Below the pieces are notes generated by a model. The model was not told where the DNA came from, ran no database searches, and saw only the letters and a program-made list of their open reading frames with translations. DNA of 64,000 nucleotides from Podospora pseudoanserina. Taxonomy: Eukaryota; Ascomycota; Sordariomycetes; Sordariales; Podosporaceae. Position numbers and translations under genes: made by a program. Location: positions 1,736,001-1,800,000 of the forward strand of contig NC_085924.1 in assembly GCF_035222485.1 (NCBI RefSeq), in the 5' to 3' direction. Positions 20,230 to 32,303 of this stretch are shown piece after piece; position 1 is the stretch's first letter; every line of letters starts with the position of its first letter.

Positions 20230-23200
20230 ATGTTGCGACGGCCTCCTGGCCAGCGCAAATACACCTGGGCAACCCTCGCCGTAATCTTCCTGCCTCTGCT
20301 CCAGTTGGCCGATGCTCAGCAGCAGCACTCGGGCCACGATCAGCGTCAGCCAGACCGGTTACGATCTCCCCTCGAGGGCGACCACCAGCATGTCGCTCAA
20401 AACATAGCCTCAACCGCCCTGACGGCCGAGCCCCTCGTCGAAACGCCTGCCATCCACGCACGGCGCAAGAACACCGTCACCCGGGAGCCCGACGTGCTGT
20501 CACCATCCCGCGATACCGACACCAACAACATCTACAATGCTCACGATGTGCGCGCCCAAGCTTTTGCTCCGGACTCCTCCGACCTGTCCGTTCGAGCACC
20601 TCCTCCATCAAAAGACATCCCCAACCGTGGGGCTGGACTCTCGCAGCATATTGCGCGGCGTCTGGAGGAGTGGGAAGTGGAAGACTTTGTTCTTCTGGCG
20701 ACCGTCGATGGGGATCTCTACGCCAGCGACAGGAGAACCGGCGTGGAGCGCTGGCACTTCAAGGCCGGTAGTCCCATGATCGAGACCCGTCACTTTCGTA
20801 CCAACCGCTCCGCTCTTGACGAAGACTTTGATCCCATTGATCACTACATATGGGTGGTGGAGCCCACCCGCGACGGGGAGCTCTATCTGTGGAGGCCAAA
20901 CGAAGAAGGGACCGGCCTCGCCAAGATGCCCTGGACCATGAAAAAGGTGGTGGAAGATCTCTCCCCGCTCAGTGACCCGGACGAGGGCATCATGTACACC
21001 GGGGACAAGAAAACCACCATGGTCACTTTCAACGCCGCAACAGGCGCCATCATGGAAGAGGTCGGCTCTGGTGGCGTTTTTGTCAACCAGGTGGATAACG
21101 AGAGTTGCTACAAACCGAACGCCCTCACCGACGAGGACGAGGCATGCCACAGCGGTACCATCACCCTGGGACGCACTGAATACACCGTCGTGATTCACCG
21201 TGTAGGAAGCGGGCCCATTGCGTCTCTCAAGTACAGCGAATGGGGCCCCAATACTCGCGACAGGGATCTGATCCAGCAGAACCAGTTCAGCAGGGACCAA
21301 ACGTACATCACCGGTGCTCCCGACGGGCGTTTCTTCGGAATCGCGTATTCCAGCAAGGCAGATCAGTTGTTCATGTCCACGCTCGACTCGCCCATCGCTC
21401 GCGTCTTTGATGTCTTGCAGCGCGGGGAATCAAAACCGGGCGAGAAGCCACGCCGTGTTGTTCTGCCCCATCCTCCACTGCCTGGGCAGCAAAACACCGA
21501 TTTCGACGATGAAAAAGTGTTACTCAACCAAACTGGGACCGGCAGTTGGTACGCCATGTCCAAAAGCCGTTATCCCTTGATTTCACAGGCCCCGGCGGCA
21601 CAGATCGGCAAAGCAGAGTGGTGGAAAGCCGTTGACAGGCCCAACGAACTCCAAATGTCCAAGGCTCTGGTTGGCGTCCATCAAGTCCCCGTCGCTCAGC
21701 CCGGCAGTCTCCCCTTCAAGGATGTCGCCAGCTTGCCTCTGTTGATCGACGCGCCCCCCAAGCATGAGGGCATCGAGTCTCCTCCCAACATGGACGTCCC
21801 TCAGTCATTGTCCCCGGCTGAACCGGCGTCCACTGACATTTTGCACGCGGCAAAGGAGCAAATCGACAAGTTTGGCAACACCACCGTGTCCGAGTTGTTC
21901 AGCCCTCAGAACATGTTCATCGTCTTGTTGTTTCTGGCGGTGTACTTCAAAGACTCGATTCGCAAGTGGTTTCTGAATGGCCAGACGTCCAAGACGCACC
22001 ACCCCGAATTCGAAGTCAAGGTGCTACCGAGTCCTCAAATCGAAGAGCTGCCGACGACTCCGGAGGCTGCTGCCCCACAGGCGGTCCCAGTCGAGCCCAG
22101 TGCACCAAAGGAAGAGCTCGAGACACCTATTGTGGCTTCGGGCGGCGACGCCACACCCGTCCCCGTTGCTGTCCCCGCTCTCGTTGAGCCTGCGGCTTTG
22201 GATGCGTCCACACCCACGTCCAACCCCGTTATTGACGGTGCCACTGTTGCTGCTGAAACTCCTAAGAAGAAGAAGGCGCACAGAGGCCGTCGTGGTGGTA
22301 AGAAACACCAAAAAGGAAACGGTAGCAAGGAGCAGGGTGATAATTCAGGATCTCGAGATGACGACCCTCCGCAGGAGTCCGTGGAGGAGGCTGTCAACAA
22401 GGCGAAGCAGCTTCGTCCCGCACCGACGTTGGAGCCTGATATTTTGACTGTCTCCGGCAACACTGACGAGGTTTCCGGCTCCATCATTCGAATGGGCGGG
22501 CTCGAGGTCAACGAAGCCGATCAGCTGGGCACAGGAAGCAATGGTACCGTTGTCTTTTCTGGCAAGTGGGATGGCCGTGCCGTTGCTGTGAAGCGTATGT
22601 TGGTGCAGTTTCACGAGATTGCCAGCCAGGAAACGAAGCTGTTGCGCGAGAGTGATGACAACTACAACGGTACGTTTTACTCTTTGCCGCTGTTGTCCTT
22701 GCGCTAGTGGCTAACCCAAACAGTGATTCGATACTTTGCCCAGCAACAGCGTGCTTCGTTTCTGTACATTGCCCTCGAGCTGTGCGAGGCGTCATTGGCC
22801 GATGTCATTACCAAACCATACAACCACCTCGCCCTGGCGAGAGCTGGCGAGATGCACATGGAGAACGTCCTCTTGCAAATCGCCAATGGCATCAGCCATC
22901 TGCATTCGTTGCGCATCGTCCATCGCGACCTCAAGCCTCAAAACATCCTCGTCAACATGGGCAAAAACGGCCGACCGCGCATTCTGGTCTCTGATTTCGG
23001 TCTATGCAAGAAGCTGGAAGGCACCCAGTCCTCGTTTGGTGCCACCACCGCCCACGCTGCAGGAACCACAGGCTGGCGCGCTCCCGAGCTTCTGATCGAC
23101 GACGACGCACCACCGCACGCGCACCCCATGGCTCTCGCCGAACCGGGCTCCAGCTTCCATTCCACGTCCAACGCCACCGGTCCGGAGGGCACCCCGTCGT

Positions 23201-23892
23201 CCACACGCCGCGTCACTCGTGCTATTGACATCTTTTCGCTGGGCTTGGTGTACTATTACATGCTGACCCGCGGCAAACACCCCTACGACTGCGGCGACCG
23301 CTTCATGCGCGAGGTCAACATCCGCAAGGGCACCAAAAGCCTCAAGGACCTCAGCGTTTTGGGCGATAGAACCGCCGAAGCAGAACATCTAATCGACTGG
23401 ATGCTCAACCCGGACCCCAAGGAGCGCCCCACAGCCAAGCAAGTCATGGGCCACCCTTTCTTTTGGGACCCCAAGAAACGCCTCGACTTTTTGTGCGACG
23501 TCTCTGACCACTTCGAAAAAGAACCGCGTGATCCACCTTCTGCATCGCTTGTTACCCTGGAGGCGAGCAGCAAGGAGGTTATTGGGCTAGGGCAGAACTT
23601 TTTGAAGAAATTGCCGCAGCCGTTTGTGGATAGTTTGGGCAAGCAGAGGAAGTATACGGGGGATAAGATGCTTGATTTGTTGAGGGCGTTGAGGAATAAA
23701 AAGAATCATTATGAGGATATGCCCGAGAATGTCAAGAAGATGGTGGGGAGCTTGCCGGAGGGGTACATGCAGTTTTGGTCGAGCAGGTTTCCGATGTTGT
23801 TGCTCGAGTGCTGGCATGTGGTTTGGGAGATTGGGGCTTGGGAGGGGAATCGGTTCAGGGGATATTATGAGCCTGAGGTTGTGGTGCCTTAG
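20230..23892 (+). CDS. IRE1: Unfolded-protein-response sensor kinase/endoribonuclease IRE1
   Basis: Exons 20230-22669 and 22724-23892 (54-nt intron, GTACGT...ACAG) give 1,202 residues. The order is signal peptide (ATLAVIFLPLLQLADA), an ER-luminal beta-rich sensor domain starting near residue 150 (VDGDLYASDRRTG), a membrane helix near residue 560 (NMFIVLLFLAVYF), a basic linker (KKKKAHRGRRGGKKHQKG), and a kinase domain. Kinase motifs are GTGSNGTVVFSG (~766), AVKRM lysine (~786), HRDLKPQNIL (~879), DFGL (~904) and GTTGWRAPELL. The C-terminal KEN ribonuclease domain follows (LRNKKNHYEDMPENVKKMVG). IRE1 senses misfolded proteins in the ER and starts unconventional splicing of the HAC1/hacA-type mRNA. 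All kinase core residues seen are intact. The intron interrupts the kinase N-lobe. Confidence 0.97.
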
Positions 23893-24375
23893 GGGGTCGT
23901 AGTGACTGGGGTTGGGGGTTGGGGGAGGGGAGTGTGTGGTGCAGTGATTTTTTAAGTATGAGGTGGTTTTGATGAATGTTTTTTTGTAGCACAGTTTGAA
24001 GGTTTATGTAATATGTCTTTGGCTTCCAGGATCTGCCTCTCTATTTTGATGTTTAGAGTTGATCAAGTTTGTTGTTTATAAAGAAACATACTATATCAAT
24101 GACCATGTATATGTATCCAAATATCAGAAGCAACTAGGTGGTGGTCACATAAAACAAGACAAAATGGCTGTTTTTTTTTATCTTACAGATGCAAAAACGC
24201 TACACACACATACCGTAAACACCCCCATATGCAATGTCAACCTTATATCACCCTCTTAACAACTCCCCTCCCTACAACCTGATCTCAGCCCCAATGAGCC
24301 AAAACCTGCTTCTTCCCCTTCTTCCCCTTACCCCCCTGCCCTCCCTGCCCACCATCCTGCTGCTGCTGCACCTCC
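23893..24375. terminator. Convergent 3' region between IRE1 and the Hel2 homologue
   Basis: These 483 bp hold the 3' ends of two convergent genes. AT-rich stretches and T/A runs between 24000 and 24200 fit polyadenylation sites for both. No coding frame is supported. Confidence 0.45.
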
Positions 24376-26741
24376 TCACCTGCCCCTCCCGCGTTTCCCA
24401 CTTCCACTTGCCGCACCACCACCACCACCACCACCACCACCACCACCCCAGCTAAATCCAGTATCCCTACTCACCCCAAAATCCCTCCTCACCACCCCCC
24501 TCCCATACCCAAAAATAGTCGTCTTTGGCTTCGGAGCAGCAGGCAAAGCAGGAAAAGCATCACTACTGTTCGTCTGCGGTGGCGGCCCCCTCTTCACCGC
24601 TCCCGTCCCAACGTGACTAGCAGTCGTGGTCTTCGGTGCCGGAGGTGCGCTGCTCCCCCCAGCGGTCCAACTTGGCTGTGCCGGTGCAGGTCTCGACGCA
24701 GAAGGAAGAGCAGGAAATGCAGCTGCCGAAGAAGCAGCAACACCCCTACCCCCCCCACCGCTCGACGCCGAAGCAAAAGACATCACCGACGCGTTACCCA
24801 CACTCCCTCTCCTAGTGCTATTCTTCAGTTTCAACACCCGGTTCGAGTTAGCAGCAGCGCCATTGTTGTGAAGCGTGACTCTCGTCGGCGCCGCAGCCGT
24901 CGCCCACCCCGTCGTCGAGGTAGTAGCGCCGTGCATGCCCCCCAATCCCGGAAGGGAAGGATACTCCTCCTCCCTGTCCTGCGTTCTCGCCCTCCTGTTC
25001 TGCCACGCCGCGCGGAGAGCCTCTCCCTTCTTCTTGTCTTCAAACAACTCTGCTACTTCCCTCACCAGGGTCCCCAACGCCGTGTCGGAGGAGGTGTCGG
25101 CAAACAACGAAGCAAAGGCGTCGATGAGCTGGGTTGGGTTCATGCTTCCGCGGTTGTAGTTGGAGATGTATTGTCTAAAAGTGGCAATCTTGTTCTCGTT
25201 GTTGCCAAGGAGATTAGACGCGCGCTCGACGACAGCGTTGTGGCGGGCCAAGCTGGCACGTTGTTCCTGGGTGAGAGATGACCAGTCGGTTATGGAGAGG
25301 TTTTCCATGGCGTCGATGGGTGCGGCGGTGGCAGCGGCAGCCGCACGAGCGGCTGCGATGGCTGGAGGTGGTGGTCGAGACGGGCCGGGAGCAGGGCCAG
25401 GTGGCGGTGCCCGGTTAGCAGCGCCGGATTGTATCGCCATCTGACGCTGAAAGGCAATCTCATCTCTTCGCAGAGGCTGGGCGGAGCTGGCAGGTATCGG
25501 CTCGTTGGCAGGGTCGGGCGCACGCCGACGCTCTTGATTTCTTCCGCCCCTAGGAGCCCCTCTCTCCTGCTCATATCTCTGGCGCAAGTCAAAGTTGGAC
25601 ATGTCTACCCTCCTCGCATCTCTACCGCTTCCTACAGACCCACCATGCTCAGAAAGCTGATGGGCCTTGAGATCCATTTCAGACTCGAACACAACAAACT
25701 TCTTCTCCAGACATTCCCGATCGTTGCAAAGAAAGTGATCCTTCTTGAAATGCTGCTCAAGTGCGTCGTAGTCGAGGAAATAATGCGGCTGCCTTGAATC
25801 TCTCCTATCACACAAGAAACACCGCTCGTGCTTGTTGCGGCAATGCTCATACAGCTTGTCGCTATCGTAGAACCTAGCTCCGCAGAAGCCGCACAGCGGA
25901 TGTCCCCTGAAGCCGGTCTGGTCGGCCGCGCCGGGCTTGTCGTCGCCGTGGCGCATATGCTCGGTGAGCTGCTTGTCCGCAAACAGTTCGTGCTCATGTG
26001 TAAAGACCTTCTTGTTCCGTGTGCACAAGTCGCACATCTTCATGTGGTGCACATTGCGGACGTGTTGATGCAGGTCCTGCCAGCCCAGACCAGCAAAGTC
26101 GCACTCGGAATCCGGGCAATTAAACCTCAGCAAAAGAATGGTATCTCCCACAATCTCCTCCCCGGCGTATTTGATACCAATGTTGTCATCTGTGCTGGTA
26201 ATATCCTTGGCCGTGTAGTCCTCGAAGCGCTTGGTTCCGTCATCGGTGAAGATAACATATGGCGATGATGTCTGCGCAGGTAGGTTAGCTCATGTTCTCC
26301 CAAATCATCCACGCTAGCGCTTCTCACCCTGCAATGGGGACAATCCTTGCTCTTGTAGAGCGCTCTCAACCGCAAAGAACAGATGTGACATGTGGTGTGG
26401 TTGCAGGGAGCAACAGAGAAATGGGTGATGGGGTTGGCGCAAATGAAGCAAGTTTCGGCATTGTCGTCGGCCTGGCCGTCTAGAGCCTCGGTCTTTTTGA
26501 AGTTGGGGGCCTTCTTTGGTTCCTGCGAAGCTGGATCTGTGGTGGCCGTGTTTCCAGTACGGTGATGTCCGGCGCCTCCTCCTCGTCCTCCTCCACTACC
26601 ACGCCCTCTACCACGAGAGTGGTCTCCCCTCCCACGGCCCCTACCGCCACGACCTCTGCCTCTGCCTCTGTCTCTATTGCCGTCGCCTCTAGGTCCGCTG
26701 GATGCCTGGTTATCGCCAGTAGGAGCAGCTCCGTCAGCCAT
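24376..26741 (-). CDS. HEL2: RING-type E3 ubiquitin ligase Hel2/ZNF598 homologue
   Basis: Exons 26741-26328 and 26271-24376 (56-nt intron, GTGAGA...GCAG) give 769 residues. The N-terminus is rich in RG repeats (RGRGRGRGGRGRGRG), followed by a RING finger at ~98-138 (CFICANPITHFSVAPCNHTTC, ending CPHC). The splice joins CPHCR to TSSPYVIFTDDG, the expected order. Cys/His zinc-finger units follow: LRFNCPDSECDFAGLGWQDL, CGFCGARFYDSDKLYEHC, RCFLCDR and a HFLCNDRECLEKKF pair. Hel2/ZNF598 ubiquitinates small-subunit proteins on collided ribosomes and triggers ribosome quality control. The C-terminus ends in a long glycine run (encoded by CAC repeats on the plus strand) and SGKRGRGR. A large central low-complexity linker is typical. 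Confidence 0.93.
24414..24449. repeat. CAC/CCA trinucleotide repeat inside the Hel2 coding region
   Basis: About eleven perfect CAC/ACC triplets. On the coding (minus) strand they encode consecutive glycines near the C-terminus, so copy-number changes alter protein length without shifting frame. Confidence 0.85.
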
Positions 26742-28091
26742 ATCGGTCTGGTAGGTGTCTATAAGGATTGGATCGAGGGTGGTTCTAATCGATGTCCGGA
26801 GCTTGACTCGCTGCGACAGATATCTGGAAATCGCGGGGTCTTCCAGGCCGGATGTCTATCGGAGCTGGTGCTGTTCTGCTTTAGATATGGAGCGGAGAGG
26901 TACAAAGTAGGTGCAGGAGAAGAGCAGGAAGGCAATCGCAATCACGACGAGATGGTATGCAGGTCGAGTTCGAGAATCAAAACAGAGAGACAGTGGGGGG
27001 GCGAGTACTTTGAAGGCCGGCGGCGAGGAGAGCTTCATGCATTTCAAAGCTTCCCGCAGATTCCACGTTTGCTCAACTTTTTGGGGTTTCATTGGCGTCA
27101 TTGGAGGGGTGCTCCGCCAAGCGGGTCTCAAACGGATCTAACCGGCGTTTGACCCGGCTCCTGATTGGCCCCAACCACCGTCGGCGAATGTGTCACTCGC
27201 CTGGGCTCTGCCCCTGAAAGCTTCACCCAACCACAGCCTTGGTAGTGTAATCTGGGGGAAGACTGGAGTTCAGCCTTGCAGAGTCACTCCCACTCCTGCA
27301 GCCTGCAGGTATTAATCATATCTATTCAGATGAACCAAGAGGAGGGAGTCCCAGGGCATGGCGCAGCAACATCGTTGGTGGTGTGGTGTGGCACTTGTAC
27401 AGCCGCCATATCACAGAAATGCACCCTGCCGATAATGAACATCATATCCTCTGTTTGTTCAAGCCAACCGCTTCCCACATTAGCACTATGTTAATTCATG
27501 TAAACAAGATGGCCAATGTTCAGAGCACCTCCCTGCTCCTTGCTGGCCATTGACCCTACTAATGGCGGCAACAAACCCCCGACACAGTTCAACGGTTGTT
27601 CCACTCAGGCACGCCCGACCCGGATGTTTTTACCACGTCCAAAAGTACCCATGTGATCCCCAAGCTTGTCCCGCTGAACTGTCGCTATTTTCCGCTTCAA
27701 CAAATCATAGAAAATCAGGCTCGAAGGGGTGTAAACAAAGACCATGGAATGTGAGCCAAGCGCCAGATCCATACGACGCCGGAAAAAGTATTTGTGCTCC
27801 AATCCCGTTAACCATCCTATGCCTGGTGCGTCCCATTCAACCTTCAGAATCCAGTGAGCCAACCCTCTGACGAGTAAAGCACAGGCCAAGATCGAAGTCG
27901 TCCGCGGTGAAAAAGAAACAAGACTGAAATATGCCGTAAAGTAAACACGAGACGCCCAACCGTATCCATGCCAGCCATAAACGAGGCATAAATCCTGAGC
28001 CAAGAGAAATAAGATCAATCTCAGGACGATATGCAATGCGCGCCCCGCCTGCCTCACAAGGAAAAGAAAAAAATCCAAAACATGTCCGCCT
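26742..28091. other. Intergenic region between the Hel2 and SWIB genes
   Basis: About 1.35 kb. The part near 26742-27150 is likely the Hel2 promoter and the part near 27600-28091 the 3' untranslated region of the SWIB gene. I see no convincing gene. A 157-codon minus frame at 27605-28078 lacks any family feature. Confidence 0.4.
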
Positions 28092-29057
28092 CTAGGCCTC
28101 CTCGATGGGGTAGAGCTGGCTGCCCAAGAGCTTGTTCATGGAGAACATGTTGATCTTGTCCTGCCTGAAGACAGCCCTCAGCTTTTCGTCACAGTTAATG
28201 TTGCGTTTGTCGTTGGGGTCCTGGAGCTCGTTGGCTTTGATATGGTCCCAGAGCTTCTTGACCACCTGTGGGCGCGACAACTGTTTTATTCGTTAATGTG
28301 GGGGACGTACGAGGGGTAGCGGGAGCAAGGAACGTACCTGTGGCTCGCCACACACATCCGCAAGAGCCTCGCTGAGATTAAATGGCTTTTGAAAGCCTCC
28401 TCCGGCTTTTCTCTTTGGCTTTTCCTCGCCGTCCTCGACCTCGCTGTCATCATCGGACCTCACGCGTTTGGCGCTCTTTTTCTTGGCAGCCTTGGCCTTG
28501 GGCTTTGCTTTTGGTTTCGTGGTGCCAGCTCCGCGCGTGACACGGGCTCTTGAAAGTGCGTTCTCTTGAGCCTGAAGTTCGGCGGCGAGGCGACGGTCGG
28601 CATCCTCACTGGAGCTCTCGCGCTTCACCTTTTTCTTGGCTGGCTGCAGCGAGACTTGGATCTCTCCATCCTCGCCTCCATCCTCTGGAGAATAACCATT
28701 CGTTTCGGGAGGCGTTGCATCGGCATTGTTGGCGGATACGGCGTCGAAACGCGCTTCTATGAGCTTCTTGATTGCTTCCTAGTGGAGGGGCACAAAGTTA
28801 GAAACCAGTGCCAGCTTTTGCGCCGGGACCAGGAGTAAACGCACTTTCTGATCGCTCAGATCCTTCTCAATCGCAGCCTCTAGTCCTTGGCGAATCTTTT
28901 TCCTGGTAACTGTCTGGAGGTCGGCGGCGGCGAGGATGCCGTCAATGATTCGGCTGTACTCTGTGGTCTCCTCATCCGTCACTGGAAGCAAACGGGTCAG
29001 CAAAGAGAGCGGCATGGGGTGGAAAAGCTCCTGAATATTCGTACATGGTGCTGACAT
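28092..29057 (-). CDS. DEK_C and SWIB/MDM2-domain protein, Uaf30/Tri1 type
   Basis: Four exons (29057-29045, 28981-28845, 28778-28338, 28280-28092) with introns of 63, 66 and 57 nt give 259 residues. The first exon is only 13 nt. Joining it removes a run not found in relatives and gives MSAPLTDEETTEYSRIID. The N-terminal DEK_C-like helical domain (LQTVTRKKIRQGLEAAIEK) is followed by a lysine-rich acidic/basic linker (KPKAKPKAKAAKKKSAKR) and the SWIB domain (VVKKLWDHIKANELQDPNDK ... MFSMNKLLGSQLYP). Yeast Uaf30 is a subunit of the upstream activating factor for RNA polymerase I; Tri1 is a related protein. The basic linker suggests nuclear, chromatin-associated function. Which of the two is the true orthologue cannot be settled here. 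Confidence 0.9.
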
Positions 29058-30244
29058 TGTGTCGGTGTCGCAAGGCGCATCAATTGATGCTTTGGAGGTT
29101 GGGGATGGAAGAATGGAAGAAGATCAGGTGCCGCGTGACGTGGTTTTGCGGAAAGGCCAGCGGCAGGCAGAGGAACGAGACGAAAAAGGCAGCGCTGAGA
29201 TCTTGAGCTTGGATCAAAGGCAAAACTGAGCTCTGCGATTGAGAGAGAGGCGCTGTGCTGTGGAGCGCGCTGTGTGTTGTCGTCGCGATAGGCCAGTGAC
29301 AAGGCCAAAGAGGGAAGGATTGTGTGTGTGGGTGGAGAAGATGTCTTTCGAGGCTGCTTGGTGGACCCTCTGGGGATAATGAAGGCGCTGGGATGATGGG
29401 CGTCGGGGCGTCGGGACAAGTATACCTACTAGACAAAGGAAAGAGGAAGAAAAAGGAACAGGGTAGCAAGAGCAAAAAGCAGACACAATACAGAGCGAGA
29501 GAGAGAGAGGGAGAGAGAGAGAGAGAGCAGCGAAAGACGACGTTTGCGCAAAAGTTAGTGAGGTATCAAACTTGATGGTGGCTCAGGGCGTTCAAGGCTG
29601 ATGTGGTTGAAAACGTTCGCATGAGGCGCGTGGCTGGAAAGAAAAGGTGGGGAGCTCGGCCTTGCTGGCGTCGATCCCTGTCCGGCCTGGCCCGTCAGAG
29701 CCAATCAATTCCCCGAATTGCAACGGCAGTCAGAATCGCACCGCTTTGGTTGCAGCCGCACGTGACCTGCCCGGGCTCCGCCAACGACGACGTCGAAGCT
29801 GTTGGCCTAACGGTCAACCAGACCAGGTCTTGATTATACAGGTAGTCTAAGATGCATCATATACTGGTATCATAGTCTGGACCGTCACTTCTGGGGGGAT
29901 GTATGGCAAAGGTACAGGGCTGCCCTCTAGGCTTTAACAACCACAGTACGATGACAGAAGGGCAGAAATCTGGTCATATCAAAATCTTCTCTGGCTTTTG
30001 CTCACATCCCGGCTGACGTGCTTCTGCAAATCAATACCCGGCGCCGACAGACTCCAACTCGAGGCACTGAGTGGTGATCCAACCTAATCTCATGCGGGGT
30101 AATAGCATGCAGTTGCAATGTCCAGCACCATCTCTCGGTACTTGTTAATTAGCCCATCCATCACCAAGGTATAATGTCAGCAATCACTGCTCTTAAAACC
30201 ACCATCCTTCCCTCATCTCCGCTTGAAAATGGACCATCCCCAAC
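29058..30244. other. Divergent promoter region with a GA repeat
   Basis: It lies between the SWIB gene (minus) and the monooxygenase gene (plus). A purine run of (GA)n is at about 29494-29528, likely in the SWIB leader or promoter (CT on its coding strand). No gene or RNA gene is supported. Confidence 0.45.
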
Positions 30245-31522
30245 ATGACACCCCCCTCCTCCCCCCCGCTCTCCATCATCATCATCGGCGCCGGTTTCGC
30301 CGGCCTCACCGCCGCAATCGAATGCCACCGCAAAGGCCTCACCAACCTCGTCCTCTTCGAAAAATCCCCCTCCCTCGCCCCCCTAGGCGACATAATCTCC
30401 TTTGGCCAAAACTCTTCCCGCATTTTCGCCAACTGGGGCAACCTCCCCGACCTCCTCTCCCCCATCATCCACAAAGCCGACCAAGTCCACTTCCACGACT
30501 CCTCCGGCCGTTTTGTGACAACCCAATCCTTCAAAGAAGAACACCTCGCCTGGGGTGAGAGAATAAACGGCCACAGAGGGGAAATCCACTCTTTAGTCTA
30601 CTCCCACGCCCTCTCCCTCGGGATCCCCATCCGGTTGGGGGTGACAGTGACAAAATACTTTGAAACCCCGTCCCACGCAGGGGTTGTCACCTCCTCAGGG
30701 GAAGCTCACACCGCAGACCTCGTCATCGCAGCCGAAGGCGTCCGTTCCAAAGCCAGAACCCTCATCCTTGGGGAAGAAGACCACCCCCTCCCCTCAGGCT
30801 ACGCCGTCTTCCGGTCTTGGTTCCCCACCCCCCTTTCTTTTTTTTCTTCCCCCTTAACATCCCACCTCGTCTCAAGAGGCGACACCCACAACGCCTGGAT
30901 CGGCACCGACGTCCATTTTTTAGCGGCGAGCATCAAGAACGGCAAAGAAATCTCCTGGGTGTGCACCCACGTCGACACATCCGACATATCCGAATCATGG
31001 CAATTCCCCGGTTCGAAACCAGCCGCGCTTTCGCTCCTCCAAAACTGGGATCCGGTCGTGAAGGAACTGGTCAAGGCTACTCCCGAGGAGAAACTGTTTG
31101 ACTATAAGCTTGTCTTTCGCGATCCCTTGCCTACGTTTGTCTCACCGGAGGGGAGGACGATACTTGTCGGGGACGCGGCGCACCCTTTTTTGCCGACGTC
31201 GATTCAGGGGGCGAGTCAGGCTATGGAGGATGGGGTGGTGCTGGCGGTTTGTCTTGATAGGATCAAGGGGGATGGGACAAAGGTGAAGGAGGCGGTGAGG
31301 GTGTGGGAGGGTTTGAGGTATGAGCGGGTGCATCGGGTGCAAAAGACTGGGGTTACGACGAGGGAGCAGTGGCATAAGGCGGATTGGGATGTCATTTGGA
31401 AGGAGCCGGAGGTGTTGCATTTGAAGCGGGAGGGGTGGATACTGGATTTTGATTCGGAGAGGGATGCTGAGGAGAGGTATGAGAGGGTGAGGGAGGGGTT
31501 GGTAAAGGAGGGGAGGTTGTGA
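30245..31522 (+). CDS. FAD-dependent monooxygenase
   Basis: An intronless frame of 425 residues. The N-terminal dinucleotide-binding motif is SIIIIGAGFAGLTAAIE (GxGxxG, residues ~9-25), followed by the acidic end of strand 2 (VLFEK). The second FAD motif is GDAAHPFLPTSIQGASQAME (~307-326), typical of class A flavoprotein monooxygenases of the salicylate hydroxylase type, which use NAD(P)H and oxygen to hydroxylate aromatic or polyketide substrates. No membrane anchor follows, unlike some pathway monooxygenases. No polyketide synthase or other cluster genes are adjacent, so the substrate is open. The first two thirds of the coding strand are strongly C-rich and the last third strongly G-rich. 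Confidence 0.88.
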   Translation: MTPPSSPPLSIIIIGAGFAGLTAAIECHRKGLTNLVLFEKSPSLAPLGDIISFGQNSSRIFANWGNLPDLLSPIIHKADQVHFHDSSGRFVTTQSFKEEHLAWGERINGHRGEIHSLVYSHALSLGIPIRLGVTVTKYFETPSHAGVVTSSGEAHTADLVIAAEGVRSKARTLILGEEDHPLPSGYAVFRSWFPTPLSFFSSPLTSHLVSRGDTHNAWIGTDVHFLAASIKNGKEISWVCTHVDTSDISESWQFPGSKPAALSLLQNWDPVVKELVKATPEEKLFDYKLVFRDPLPTFVSPEGRTILVGDAAHPFLPTSIQGASQAMEDGVVLAVCLDRIKGDGTKVKEAVRVWEGLRYERVHRVQKTGVTTREQWHKADWDVIWKEPEVLHLKREGWILDFDSERDAEERYERVREGLVKEGRL

Positions 31523-32303
31523 GATAGAGTTTGGTTAGAATGTTAAATTTACCTGAGTTGGAGAAGTCATTGGGGAGTTGGAGAAAAAGTCGATGACAGT
31601 AATGATGCAAAGACAGTCGCGGTCCACAGGGGCAGAATCATGGTTTATATACCAGGTCAAAAACACATCATTCAACCAGCCCCAGCACCCTCCACAACAC
31701 CCTCGTGGTCAAATGGCCAGGGTATTGGGGCTGTCCCCCGCCGGGGCTCATCGCAGCCCCGTAGCCCCGAGACACCCACCGTTCGATTCTTGGTTAAAAC
31801 CTCTGGGTTTTCGTAACCGGCCAACGCCCGTGAGCGTTTTGCCCTTTTTTCTTCTCACAGTCTATTATTGACTACCTCGGCAATCGACCTCACCAAGTTC
31901 ATCATCTGATAATTGATTTTTATTTTCATCATCATGGTTCATAACCAGTGGACTGGTCTCAAAGCTTTGGGTTCACAGGAACCTCGTACTATCTGATACA
32001 AGAACAGCTGCCAGTTCAATGCCAGGGCAGTCCGCACAAAAGTCGCAGGCAACAAGAAAAAAACATCATTGATTAAACGACATAATATTTCGAACAGGCG
32101 ACCCCATCCCAAACCTCAACGCTACACATAATCAACGCTCGCAACATGAATAAACCGGGTATCCCAAGGTCATGACCGTCCGCACCCAAAACAAAAACGA
32201 AAGAACGACCAAGACGAATGCAAGATGCTCCAAACCTTCCCTTACCAACCGTTCCCAACCCGAAACCAAAACGAAGACCCCGAAACTCATGCCCCATGCG
32301 AAC
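31523..32303. other. Intergenic region with a tRNA-like segment
   Basis: Between the 3' ends of the monooxygenase and rhodopsin-domain genes. Apart from the tRNA-like segment nothing coding is supported. Confidence 0.4.
31701..31800 (+). other. tRNA-like or structured RNA remnant
   Basis: TGGTCAAATGG at 31706-31716 resembles a pol III A-box (TGGTCTAGTGG type) and GTTCGATTC at 31781-31789 resembles a B-box. Between them are GC-rich hairpins, including a perfect 7-bp stem CGGGGCT/AGCCCCG with loop CATCGC (31742-31761). The T-stem does not pair properly and no acceptor stem forms, so this is not a standard tRNA. It may be a decayed tRNA or a tRNA-derived element. Confidence 0.3.

Noticed and set aside
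27605-28078. 157-codon minus frame with hydrophobic stretches
   Set aside because: It lies just downstream of the SWIB gene stop and shows no family motif, intron partner or good start context. Probably 3' untranslated sequence.
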